Below are positions 49,548 through 57,694 of a DNA stretch of 64,000 nucleotides, in pieces. Origin of the DNA: an uncultured Fibrobacter sp. (GTDB taxonomy: Bacteria > Fibrobacterota > Fibrobacteria > Fibrobacterales > Fibrobacteraceae). The position numbers and the translations under genes were made by a program. The stretch covers positions 1-64,000 of the forward strand of contig NZ_CAMZCS010000010.1 of NCBI RefSeq assembly GCF_947305105.1, read 5' to 3'. How positions within the stretch are numbered: the stretch's first letter is position 1; each line of letters begins with the position of its first letter. The notes below the pieces were generated by a model. The model was given only the letters and a program-made list of their open reading frames with translations, made no database searches and was not told where the DNA came from.

Positions 49548-50387
49548 ATGAAGCCAATTACTGAATATCAAGATTATCGCGAGTACATGCGAGATTTCTA
49601 TGCCGAGCGCAAGAGAAGTTCGTATTTCACTTGGCGGAAGTTCGCAAGTCTTGCAGGATTTGCATCTCCAGCATACTTGAAACTCGTTAGCGACGGAAAA
49701 ACCAGCCTCAGCAAGCCAGGTATTGCAAAAGCAGCCCGAGCCATGGGCCTTGAAGGTTTTGACTACACCTATTTTGCCTTGCTCGTAAAATTCGGGAATG
49801 CAAAAAACGAAAGCGAAAAAGAAGCCGCGCTCCAGCAACTCGAACGCGAAGCACGCATGAACAAGATTCGCATTGTCGATGCCGACGCATTCCATTATTA
49901 CGAGACCCCGGCCTGCCCCATCATTCGCGAACTCGCCCCCCTCATGCCAAACGCCTCGTTTGGAGAAATCGCCTCTAAAATAAAGCACGACATCACGGCC
50001 GTCCAAGTCCGCGATATCCTTCAATTTCTTGTCAAAGCAGATTTGCTCAAAAAGAACGACGACGGAACATACGAACAAACACAGAAAGCCGTCAAAGGGT
50101 CCAAAGAAACGATTCCCCTTGTCATCCGCACGATGAACAAGAAAATGTCTGAATTGGCAGTGCAGTCCATTGCCAAAGATTCTGCAGAAGAACGCAACTT
50201 TTCGGGTGTCACCATGGGAATAAACAAATCCGTTTATGACCGCATCACAAAAGAGATTGACATCTTCCGCAAAAAGATTATTGACATTGCAAACGAATGC
50301 CAAAAGATAGACCAGGTCTATCAAATGAATTTGCAAGTATTCCCTTTAACAGACAAGATTAACACCACAGAATCAAGGAAAGGCTAA
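49548..50387 (+). CDS. TIGR02147/DUF4423 family protein, module 4
   Basis: A 279-residue copy: MKPITEYQDYREYMRDFYAER, FASLAGFASPAYLKLVSDGKTSLS, FHYYETPACPIIRELAPLMPN, and ERNFSGVTMGINKSVYD ... VYQMNLQVFPLT. The ATG at 49548 is used because the other copies start at the same residue. Its stop codon overlaps the start of the FISUMP lipoprotein gene by one base (TAATG). Closest to module 2 in sequence, and the two share the same promoter layout. Likely a regulator of the operon; not shown. Confidence 0.85.
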   Translation: MKPITEYQDYREYMRDFYAERKRSSYFTWRKFASLAGFASPAYLKLVSDGKTSLSKPGIAKAARAMGLEGFDYTYFALLVKFGNAKNESEKEAALQQLEREARMNKIRIVDADAFHYYETPACPIIRELAPLMPNASFGEIASKIKHDITAVQVRDILQFLVKADLLKKNDDGTYEQTQKAVKGSKETIPLVIRTMNKKMSELAVQSIAKDSAEERNFSGVTMGINKSVYDRITKEIDIFRKKIIDIANECQKIDQVYQMNLQVFPLTDKINTTESRKG

Positions 50388-51673
50388 TGAATATGAACAA
50401 GACAAATTACTTCATCGCATTATCTGTAGCACTATTCTGGGCCTGCTCCGATTCGCCTAACGAAGCGGGAACTACAGAAATTGACAACACCGTGGCGCAG
50501 AACGACAGTTCTTCGAGCATCGCGCCCGACACCGGCAATTCGTCCAGTTCCGTCGGCGGCAAGCAACCGTCGTCAAGCGAGCAGCAATCCAGCTCAAGTA
50601 TCAAAGAGAAGCCCTCAAAGGCGTTTGCCGCAGACACCAAGAACGGCATCAAGCTCGGCTCTTGCATCTCTACATTGGCAAGACGAACCTTCTTGGCAGC
50701 AGACATCGACGCGGCATCGGAAGAATTGCCCGAAGCGTACATCCTTAACGACGGTGAAGGGCATTATCAGGTGATGCTCTTGAACGTAAACGACTACTGT
50801 GCATTCGATGCGGACCTTTCGACAAAACGTTCCGGCGACACCTTGGATATCGAATATGGCGACCTCAAACATGTAACGAAATGCATGTGCAATAGCGATC
50901 ACTGGTTCGACATCGAAGCAAAGAACAACGACATCGAATTCGTCCGGTTCAGCGGAAAGACTTACGAAGTCAGCAACAAGCCGGATCCAGAACCGTCAAA
51001 AGCAACACAGAACGATTCCTCCTCGACGCAAATCGATACCACATCAACGCAGAACGATACCACATCGATGCAAACCGATTCCACTTCGGCACAGGACAGT
51101 TCCTCATTTACGGACACACGAGACGGAAAGACGTACAGGACTGTAAAACTCGGCGAACGCATCTGGATGGCCGAAAACCTCAACTACGAAATAAAAGACA
51201 GCCTTGTGAGCAATTGCGACGAAAACGGGGGCTGCGACATGGGATTCCCAACCAACCGGCCGCAAAGCTGGTGCAACGGCAACAAGCAAGAAAACTGCGA
51301 CAAGTATGGCCGCCTGTACAACCTCGAAGCCGCAAAAGTGGCATGCCCTCCCGGATGGAGCCTGCCCACAGTCGAAGAATGGCCCGAAAGAGGAAACGGC
51401 GGATACCCCGCATTCGTTGACTACGCCGTCGTTGGCTGGGGTGGCGGAAAAGACACATACGGCTTTACCGTTTTGCCTGCCGGAGAATACAGAGCAAGTT
51501 CGCAATCTTTCCTTGAGCCCGGCCGTTTCGCCTTTTTCTGGACATCCACTATAGACAATTTAAATCACGATTGTCCAACAATGATTCACTTCGGCAATGG
51601 TTCCGAAGGAATGGTGAGCGTCTGCGCCGACGACGAGAACGACGGACATTCAGTCCGTTGCGTGAAAGACTAA
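50387..51673 (+). CDS. FISUMP-domain lipoprotein (module 4)
   Basis: A 428-residue lipoprotein (lipobox FWAC) with Ser-rich low-complexity linkers (SSSSIAPDTGNSSSS; TSTQNDTTSMQTDSTS). The C-terminal 190 residues are the Fibrobacter major paralogous domain TIGR02145: DGKTYRTVKLGERIWMAENL, NCDKYGRLYNLEAAKVACP, GWSLPTVEEW, FTVLPAGEY and a final VRCVKD. The domain is related to the C-type-lectin-like formylglycine fold used on surface proteins. It is the last gene of module 4 and is followed by a strong terminator. Ligand unknown. Confidence 0.88.
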   Translation: MNMNKTNYFIALSVALFWACSDSPNEAGTTEIDNTVAQNDSSSSIAPDTGNSSSSVGGKQPSSSEQQSSSSIKEKPSKAFAADTKNGIKLGSCISTLARRTFLAADIDAASEELPEAYILNDGEGHYQVMLLNVNDYCAFDADLSTKRSGDTLDIEYGDLKHVTKCMCNSDHWFDIEAKNNDIEFVRFSGKTYEVSNKPDPEPSKATQNDSSSTQIDTTSTQNDTTSMQTDSTSAQDSSSFTDTRDGKTYRTVKLGERIWMAENLNYEIKDSLVSNCDENGGCDMGFPTNRPQSWCNGNKQENCDKYGRLYNLEAAKVACPPGWSLPTVEEWPERGNGGYPAFVDYAVVGWGGGKDTYGFTVLPAGEYRASSQSFLEPGRFAFFWTSTIDNLNHDCPTMIHFGNGSEGMVSVCADDENDGHSVRCVKD

Positions 51674-51692
51674 GTTCGGCATTGGACACAAC

Positions 51693-51730
51693 AAAGACCC
51701 CGGCATTCCTGCCGAGGTCTTTAAGTTTTT
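51693..51730 (+). terminator. Strong terminator of module 4
   Basis: Arms AAAGACCCCGGCA (51693-51705) and TGCCGAGGTCTTT (51710-51722), one mismatch, followed by AAGTTTTT. Confidence 0.9.
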
Positions 51731-51801
51731 CTACTTCCTAATAATTAAGCCTGCTTGCCACTCTTGCAGAATTCGTTTATATTTAATGACAGAGGCTTCT
51801 T

Positions 51802-52149
51802 ATGGCTACGGTAACAATGGACATCCCTGAAGAAATCATGGACTTCATGGTGTGTGAAAATAAAAGCGACGAGCTCCGTCGTAATGCGTTGCTATTGTAT
51901 CCTTTCATCAAGAACGAAACTATTTCGCATGGCCGTGCTGCGGATATTTTGGGCATTTCCAAATGGGAATTGATTGAACTTTACGGAAGCGAAGGAATCC
52001 CCTATATCGACCAGAGCTGGGACGAGGTGGAACAAGATGCAGCCAATATCACGGAGTGCGTAAAAACTTTGCAAGAAACGGACGAAGAGTTCGAACGCAA
52101 AATGGAATGCGGTTATGCCTATGCAAAAAGGAGTCCCATCAGCGGCTAG
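51802..52149 (+). CDS. UPF0175 family protein (solitary antitoxin-like)
   Basis: A 115-residue UPF0175 member: VTMDIPEEIMDFM, LRRNALLLYPFIKNETISHGRAADILGISKWELIELYGSEGIPYID is the family core (given here in the pieces LLLYPFIKNETISHG, AADILGISKWELI and ELYGSEGIPYID). Such proteins usually act as DNA-binding antitoxins for a PIN-like DUF3368 toxin encoded directly downstream. Here no toxin follows; the next 200 bases are a GC-rich repeat. The C-terminal 25 residues (QETDEEFERKMECGYAYAK) extend the usual length. Either a stand-alone regulator or an orphan. Confidence 0.8.
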   Translation: MATVTMDIPEEIMDFMVCENKSDELRRNALLLYPFIKNETISHGRAADILGISKWELIELYGSEGIPYIDQSWDEVEQDAANITECVKTLQETDEEFERKMECGYAYAKRSPISG

Positions 52150-52224
52150 GTTTCCAAAGAAACGCACGGCGTGGAGCCGACATTCTCCAACCAAGGACTC
52201 TATAGCAAATATTTGCCATAATAT

Positions 52225-52365
52225 AAAGGGGGAGGAGTCCCCCTCGCTTCAGCCCCGGCCCCCGCCCTTATAGTCGTTCCCTTCGGGAACACGGACACCC
52301 CCCCCCGGCCGGGTCTTACGCTACCCCCACTGCGGGTGCTCAGACGCCGCCCCGCAACGCCCGAG
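52225..52365. repeat. GC-rich intergenic repeat (partner of 59755-59815)
   Basis: Opens with AAAGGGGGAGGAGTCCCCCT, a hairpin, then CGCTTCAGCC, GTTCCCTTCGGGAAC (hairpin), a run of nine C, GTCTTACGCTACCCCCACTG. The block at 59757-59815 has the same order (AAAGGGGGAAGAATCCCCCT, CGCTCCAGCC, GTCTTCCGCTACCCCCTC). No gene. Confidence 0.7.
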
Positions 52366-52368
52366 CTA

Positions 52369-53046
52369 TTAATTCCATTCTTTCTTTCTCAGAGCCTTTA
52401 AATAGTTCTGTTTCAAGTCGCGCTTGTTGCCGAAGAAAATCATTTCGGATTTTGAGAAAAGATTGTTTTCAAGTTTCAGGTTCAAAAGTTCCATCGTGCA
52501 AATAAAGTCTGCGACCTGGAACAATTTATAATCAGTAGGCATCACTTTTCGGAAAATTGGGTTTGGCAGCAGTGCGTTGAATACAGACGACAAAAGCTTG
52601 CTTACTTCGACTTGTCCATTGTCGTAGTAGATTTTGACATCGTTGAAAGCAAGATAATCATCATAATGATTTCTAATGAACGAGGATATTTGCTTCGAAA
52701 GTTTGCCTGTTGCTTCTACAGAATCTTTGATGTGCTTTTTTTCGATGGAAAAACATTTGTACTGGATACCTACTGAACGGATAAACGCCATCATTTTGTT
52801 GAAAATGCGCCTCCGCTCAGCTATTCCCATGTCTTTATAAATTTCTTCCTTGCGGATAATTGGGCCGGTGTGGATGCAAAGATTCTCAAGTCCAAGATAG
52901 GACAGCTCGGTATCAAGGCGAAGAACATTTTCTTGAATGTCGACTTCTTGGTCATGGAACACCATTGTTATTATGTAATACGGAGAATGTGGGCTATATT
53001 CGCCAAAATCCCCCGACTCATCGATGAAAACACTTAGTTCCTTCAA
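52369..53046 (-). CDS. DUF3800 domain protein
   Basis: About 225 residues. The N-terminus LSVFIDESGDFG is the defining DUF3800 motif (two acidic residues in DESGD, RNase H-like fold), followed by helical stretches (SYLGLENLCIHTG, RRRIFNKMMAFIRSVGIQY) and the late block DYKLFQVADFICTMELLNLK, which carries a conserved Asp. DUF3800 genes are frequent in mobile and defence regions. The longest frame starts at 53085 but runs through a perfect terminator hairpin; the TTG at 53046, with GGAG six bases before it, is preferred. A promoter-hairpin-terminator leader precedes it. Confidence 0.75.
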   Translation of the reverse strand: MKELSVFIDESGDFGEYSPHSPYYIITMVFHDQEVDIQENVLRLDTELSYLGLENLCIHTGPIIRKEEIYKDMGIAERRRIFNKMMAFIRSVGIQYKCFSIEKKHIKDSVEATGKLSKQISSFIRNHYDDYLAFNDVKIYYDNGQVEVSKLLSSVFNALLPNPIFRKVMPTDYKLFQVADFICTMELLNLKLENNLFSKSEMIFFGNKRDLKQNYLKALRKKEWN

Positions 53047-53058
53047 GACTCTCTCCAC

Positions 53059-53112
53059 AAAAAAGGCGAGGAACTTCCTCGCCAAAGATGGACCTGGGTC
53101 TTTCGACCAGCC
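53059..53112 (-). ncRNA. Short leader RNA or small RNA with terminator before the DUF3800 gene
   Basis: Starting near 53112 on the minus strand, the RNA would form a GAAA-loop hairpin (GGTC-GAAA-GACC, 53097-53108) and then a perfect terminator (GGCGAGGAA/TTCCTCGCC, 53065-53083, followed by TTTTTT). About 54 nucleotides in all. It is either a self-standing small RNA or an attenuator that limits expression of the DUF3800 gene a few bases further on. Confidence 0.5.
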
Positions 53113-53119
53113 CGGTTAT

Positions 53120-53148
53120 AATATACCAATTTTTATTAGAAAAGTCAA
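53120..53148 (-). promoter_or_regulatory. Consensus promoter of the DUF3800 leader
   Basis: Minus strand: TTGACT (53143-53148), 17 bases, TATATT (53120-53125). The transcript would start at about 53112. Confidence 0.75.
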
Positions 53149-53276
53149 CATGTTGAGCTTCTTCCAGCTTGGAATAATCGTCTGGCAGTTTCAGATAGGG
53201 CGTTTTTGGCACAAAAACAGACGGCTTTGTAATTTTTCCGTGCGTCTGGGTTGTATTTAAGTTACGCGGATTCTCA

Positions 53277-54132
53277 TCGTCAAGTAAATCCTATCTAGGC
53301 TGAAAATAAAAAAATCCCTAGAAAGTAAATCCTAGGGATGGTTAGGTTTCTAACTTGCGTTTTCGACCAAGAAAAGGACAAGCGATGAGACTTAACCGAG
53401 ACATAAGATGCCAAATTAGCGCACTGTTGGTTGCCGGACATCAACAAAAAGTCATAGCAAAGCTGGTCGGAATTTCCGAAGGCGGACTCAGCAAGGAGAT
53501 TTCCAGGAACGGAGGACGCAAAAAGTACGATCCGGACAAGGCAGACAAGAGGGCCGTAAGGCTCAAGCACAAAGCCCACATTCACTATGAGTATAGCGAC
53601 GAAGTCTGGGCGGAAACAGAAGCCTTGATAAAGGAGGATTTGTCACCGGAGCAGGTCGTTGGACGCAGGGGGTTGGAGGGCAAGAAATCCCCAAGCGTTC
53701 CGACGATATACCGCCATATCGAGGGCAGAGAGGAATTCAAGCCCCACCTTAGGCATGGAGACAAGAAGTATCGAGAGCGGGGCACACCACAAGGGCAACC
53801 TGCTTACCGCCAACGATAGAATGTCCATGTTTTGCATTCTGGAACCACTACCGACAACGGAAAGGAGTTTGCCGATCATGCCCGAATTGCCCAAAGGTTG
53901 AATGTCGGTTATTACTTCGCCCACCCGTACCATTCGTGGGAACGAGGAGCAAACGAAGACATGAACGGCTTGATTCGCCAGTACCTGCCAAAGGGAACCT
54001 CGTTTGAGGACCTGACAAGAGAAGAGGTCAAGTGGATTGAGTGGAAATTGAACAATCGGCCGAGAAAACGACTTGGATTTCTGACTCCATTAGAGTATAT
54101 TTCTAGGCAAGTTAAACAAATTTACTTGGCGA
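53277..54132 (+). mobile_element. Defective IS30-family insertion sequence
   Basis: Terminal inverted repeats TCGTCAAGTAAAT (53277-53289) and its partner ATTTACTTGGCGA (54120-54132) match at 12 of 13 positions. The enclosed 856 bases carry an IS30-type transposase with its middle deleted, so the element is shorter than a typical IS30 (about 1.1 kb) and cannot move by itself. Confidence 0.8.
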
Positions 54133-54137
54133 CTTAA
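53385..54137 (+). pseudogene. IS30-type transposase, internal deletion and frame change
   Basis: The first part (53385-53819) has the IS30 helix-turn-helix (MRLNRDIRCQISALLVAGHQ, IAKLVGISEGGLSKEISRN) and SPEQVVGRRGLEGKKSP-VPTIYRHI. The second part (53832-54137, another frame) has the end of the DDE domain (TTTDNGKEFADHARIAQRL, FAHPYHSWERGANEDMNGLI, RQYLPKGTSFEDLT, LNNRPRKRLGFLTPLEY). The stretch between, including the first catalytic Asp region, is missing, joined at about 53815-53832. Translation could also begin at 53355, ten codons earlier. Confidence 0.85.
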
Positions 54138-54326
54138 ATTCGCCAATGAATTAAATGAGAATTTGTGTAAAGGATGGTTGATTTAAAGGATGGTTGATTT
54201 TTATAAAATGGTTCTTCAACTTCTGAGGGGTGTGTTGTTCCCCTTTCAATGAGTCGTTGTGGTGTGTTGGTTTTTGATTGATGACATTTTGACAATAATT
54301 ATTCTAAAAAGAAGGGAGTGATAACA

Positions 54327-55664
54327 ATGGAAAAAATCACTGATTTTGAAATGTTGCCAAGGTTTAAGTCTTTAAAAGAAAGTGGGTTTCTTTCTGTTCT
54401 TCAAAATTGTTTGGCTGAATTGCTGAATTGTGATGTACGTTTACAATGTAAATTAAGCACATACCAATCAAAGTTTAATCTATTTAAATGTCCTGAACGT
54501 ACTACATATATAGAGGATGAACAGACTGTTTCTATAGTTGCTTGTGTTTTGAATGAAAAAAAAATAGTTTCATTAATGGGTGTTCGTGTTGTGGGATTTG
54601 CCGTTTGCTATATACCTTCAAAAATATTTGACTGTATTGGAAAGGGGCTAACTGCGTTGTTGTCAAGTGTCTATGCTAAAAGGAATAATCCTTTGATTTA
54701 TGAAGCTGGAGAAACATTAATTAAAGAGATTATAACGACGTATGCCGCGAAGGGCAAATATAATGTTGATTACATAAAATTTCTTATAGCTTATGCAATA
54801 AAAATAAAAAGTTTGACTTTTGAAGGAGCCAATATTCAAACAGGTATGATTCTAACAAAATCTTTCCATTCGTTTAATGGAAAAAATATTATTGGGGATA
54901 AAAATCGTGGAGGTTTCATTTCAAAAAATGATAATCTGTTTAATTTAATAAGAAATGATGAAATCAATAAACGTTTATGGTACATTGCGGATGGTAAAAC
55001 AAGTTTTTTTCTTTTTTCAAAAAAATTAGAGTCAAATTGTCTATATGTTTTGCAACATCGGGATTTGCCTTTAAAAGAATACATATCTCAGTATTTAATG
55101 ACCAATACTTTGTCACAAATGGATATTCTTATTAGGGTTGTGAATCCCAATTATTTATCTGTGGTAGCTAATAATGTTGAGTTTGTTAATTTGGAGGGGG
55201 CTTGGCATGTACGAGACTACAATGCTTTAATAAAAAAACTTATGAATTTGCTTACTATGGAAGAAGATGTCCTAAAAACAATTTTCTTTTTTATAATTCA
55301 ATTGTCACAAAAACGCAAAAGTTCAATTATTTTCATTCCAGAAGAAGATTCTGACTATGAGAGTGATTTGTCCTACGAAGGGTTGAACATTCTTGGCGAA
55401 ATAAATGTTTCTGATAAAACATATACAAATACGTTGTTCAATATATTTACGAGTGATGGGGTTTCTATTATTTCGAAAAAAGGCTTGTTGTTGAAGCATG
55501 GTGTTATTGTTAAACAACGTGAATTGACTTCGCATGGAAAACTACTGGGAACTGGACAAATGGCATGTAGAATTTTAGGAGAAAAAGGTTCTTCAATAAA
55601 GGTTTCTTCGGATGGAAAGATTACTATCTACAACAAGAAACATAACATTGAATTAAAATTCTAA
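54327..55664 (+). CDS. Protein with degenerate diadenylate-cyclase-like (DisA_N/DACN) C-terminal domain
   Basis: A 445-residue, very AT-rich gene. The N-terminal 330 residues are not recognised. The last 120 follow the order of a DAC (DisA_N) domain: strand KSSIIFIPEE, then the helix TYTNTLFNIF, SDGVSII (377-379 in place of the DGA motif), GLLLKHGVIV, LLGTGQMAC (408-413 in place of GTRHRA) and IKVSSDGKITIY. The RHR needed for ATP binding and catalysis is missing, so it more likely binds a nucleotide than makes c-di-AMP, as proposed for DACN sensor domains. ATG 54327 has GGGAG upstream. It lies beside a dead IS30, suggesting transfer. Confidence 0.55.
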   Translation: MEKITDFEMLPRFKSLKESGFLSVLQNCLAELLNCDVRLQCKLSTYQSKFNLFKCPERTTYIEDEQTVSIVACVLNEKKIVSLMGVRVVGFAVCYIPSKIFDCIGKGLTALLSSVYAKRNNPLIYEAGETLIKEIITTYAAKGKYNVDYIKFLIAYAIKIKSLTFEGANIQTGMILTKSFHSFNGKNIIGDKNRGGFISKNDNLFNLIRNDEINKRLWYIADGKTSFFLFSKKLESNCLYVLQHRDLPLKEYISQYLMTNTLSQMDILIRVVNPNYLSVVANNVEFVNLEGAWHVRDYNALIKKLMNLLTMEEDVLKTIFFFIIQLSQKRKSSIIFIPEEDSDYESDLSYEGLNILGEINVSDKTYTNTLFNIFTSDGVSIISKKGLLLKHGVIVKQRELTSHGKLLGTGQMACRILGEKGSSIKVSSDGKITIYNKKHNIELKF

Positions 55665-55904
55665 AATGAATGGAACTTGAAACTTGCTCTAGAGAAATAA
55701 AGGGATTTATTCTTTAATAAAACGATAAAGTTTGATAAACTTAAATAGCGCCAAAGAGTAGCGTTCTTTTCAGACTTAGTATAGTCTCGTTCTGAATATC
55801 TATGGCGAACAATTGCTGTTGCAATGTTTTTTTTACAACATTTTTTTACGTAAATAAAACGGAATATGGAAAAACTTTAGCTGTATTTTTTTTAGCAATT
55901 CAAA

Positions 55905-55935
55905 AAGACCTCGATTCATCACCGAGGCTTTCTTT
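55905..55935. terminator. Bidirectional terminator
   Basis: CCTCG (55909-55913) and CGAGG (55923-55927), within AAAGACCTCG ... CGAGGCTTTCTTT. T runs follow on both strands, so it can end the DAC-like gene from the left and the acyl-CoA dehydrogenase operon from the right. A CCCCGCCTTCGCGGG hairpin follows (55945-55959). Confidence 0.7.
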
Positions 55936-55976
55936 AAAGGGAGATCCCCGCCTTCGCGGGAATGACATTCTATGGC

Positions 55977-57689
55977 TTATGCCTGCTTGTAGCTTTCCAG
56001 CGATTCCACGCTGAGGCTCTTCACAAAGTTGTAGTGCTTTGCGACTTCGGCTTCAGCGAGGTTCAGGTACACCTTCACGCTCTTGTCGAACAGTTCAGGC
56101 GACTTGGTGGCATCGCGGAGGAGCAGCTGGCTCATCACGCAGTTGGCGGCCATTTCGTACAGGTGACGGCTGCAGAGGTCGGTGAACTCGTTGTTGTTCG
56201 CGGCCTTCACGAATTCCACAGCTTCGTTGTACTTAGCGTCCATGGCCTTTGCGCGGGCCTTGAGTGCTTCGTATTCCGGGCGCACATCCTGGGCTTCGAA
56301 TTCTTCGAGCATCTGGCTGTAGGTACCGGTGGTCACGTGCGGGAGAGCCGCAACCGTCTGCAACTGCGTCGTACCTTCGTAAATCGAAGTGATACGGGCG
56401 TCGCGGTACAGGCGCTGGCAAGCGTATTCGAGCATGTAGCCCGAACCGCCGTGAACCTGGATGCTGTCGTAGCTGTTGATGTTCGCGTATTCGGAGTTCA
56501 TGCCCTTCGCGAGCGGAGTGCATGCGGAGGCGAGCTTCTGGTATTTCTTGAGTTCAGCCTTTTCTTCGTCGGTGAGCTTGCGGTCACGTTCGATGTCTTC
56601 GAGGCCCTTGTAGATGTCCACGTAGCTGGCGGTCAGGTACAACAGGGCGCGGCCTGCGTCGAGACGAGCCTTGATGTGGGAAATCATCTCGTACACGGCC
56701 GGGAAGTTCACGATAGCCTGACCGAACTGCTTACGGTCCTTGGCGTAGGCGAGAGCTTCGTTGTAGGCCATCTGGCTGATGCCCACGGACTGGGCGGCAA
56801 TGCCGAGGCGGGCGCCGTTCATGAGGGCCATCACGTACTTGATGAGACCGAACTTGCGGCGGCCGCAGAGTTCAGCCTTGGCGTTCTTGTAGACAAGTTC
56901 GCAAGTCGGGCTTCCGTGGATACCCATCTTGTTTTCGATGCGGCGGACGTCAACGCCACCGTCGCGCTTGTCGTAGATGAACATGGAAAGGCCACGACCG
57001 TCGCGGGTGCCTTCTTCGGAGCGGGCGAGCACCAGGTGGATGTCGGAGTCGCCGTTCGTGATGAAGCGCTTCACGCCGTTCAAGTACCAGCACTTGTCCT
57101 CTTCGCTGTAGGTGGCCTTGAGCATCACGCGCTGCAGGTCGGAACCGGCATCGGGTTCGGTCAAGTCCATCGACATCGTTTCGCCGGCGCAGATGCGCGG
57201 AATGAAACGGGAACGCTGGTCTTCGTCGCCAAATTCATAGAGCGTCTCGATGCAGTCCTGCAAGGACCAGATGTTCTCGAAACCGGCGTCTGCAGAGGCG
57301 ATCATTTCGTTGATGGCCGTGTAGGCGGTAATCGGGAAGTTCAGGCCGCCAAAGCGGCGCGGCATCGTGACACCGTTGAGGCCAGCCTTGCGGGTGGCTT
57401 CGAGGTTTTCGTAGGTCTTCGCGGCGTAACGAACGCGGCCGTTTTCGCAGTGCGGGCCTTCGGCGTCCACTTCTTCCGAGTTCGGGAAGACGGTGTTCGC
57501 GGTGATGTCGCCAGCGACTTCGAGCACGCGGTTGTAGTTGTCCATAGCGTCGGCAAAATCTTCCGGCGCATAGTCGAAAGCGTCCTTGTCGGCATAGCCC
57601 TTTTCCTTGAGCTCGACAATGCGCGGCATCAGGGAATTGCTTTCGAGGTTGAATTTAATCTCGGGATGATCTGTATAAAAATTCGCCAT
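55977..57689 (-). CDS. Acyl-CoA dehydrogenase
   Basis: A 570-residue flavoprotein that oxidises an acyl-CoA to the enoyl-CoA and passes electrons to ETF. Landmarks are AGETMSMDLTEPDAGSDLQ, WYLNGVKRFITNGDSDIHLV, the second signature QVHGGSGYMLEYACQRLYRD, and ITSIYEGTTQLQ with the catalytic Glu. The chain is longer than classical short-chain enzymes (about 380), with an N-terminal extension and a 130-residue C-terminal helical extension, as in the long-form bacterial group. It is the last gene after etfB and etfA, six bases apart, so electron transfer partners are made together. Substrate unknown. Confidence 0.9.
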   Translation of the reverse strand: MANFYTDHPEIKFNLESNSLMPRIVELKEKGYADKDAFDYAPEDFADAMDNYNRVLEVAGDITANTVFPNSEEVDAEGPHCENGRVRYAAKTYENLEATRKAGLNGVTMPRRFGGLNFPITAYTAINEMIASADAGFENIWSLQDCIETLYEFGDEDQRSRFIPRICAGETMSMDLTEPDAGSDLQRVMLKATYSEEDKCWYLNGVKRFITNGDSDIHLVLARSEEGTRDGRGLSMFIYDKRDGGVDVRRIENKMGIHGSPTCELVYKNAKAELCGRRKFGLIKYVMALMNGARLGIAAQSVGISQMAYNEALAYAKDRKQFGQAIVNFPAVYEMISHIKARLDAGRALLYLTASYVDIYKGLEDIERDRKLTDEEKAELKKYQKLASACTPLAKGMNSEYANINSYDSIQVHGGSGYMLEYACQRLYRDARITSIYEGTTQLQTVAALPHVTTGTYSQMLEEFEAQDVRPEYEALKARAKAMDAKYNEAVEFVKAANNNEFTDLCSRHLYEMAANCVMSQLLLRDATKSPELFDKSVKVYLNLAEAEVAKHYNFVKSLSVESLESYKQA

Positions 57690-57694
57690 ATCGC

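Noticed and set aside
53018..53212. 64-codon minus-strand frame before the DUF3800 gene
   Set aside because: It runs across the consensus promoter, leader hairpin and terminator; these elements explain the sequence better than a coding function.
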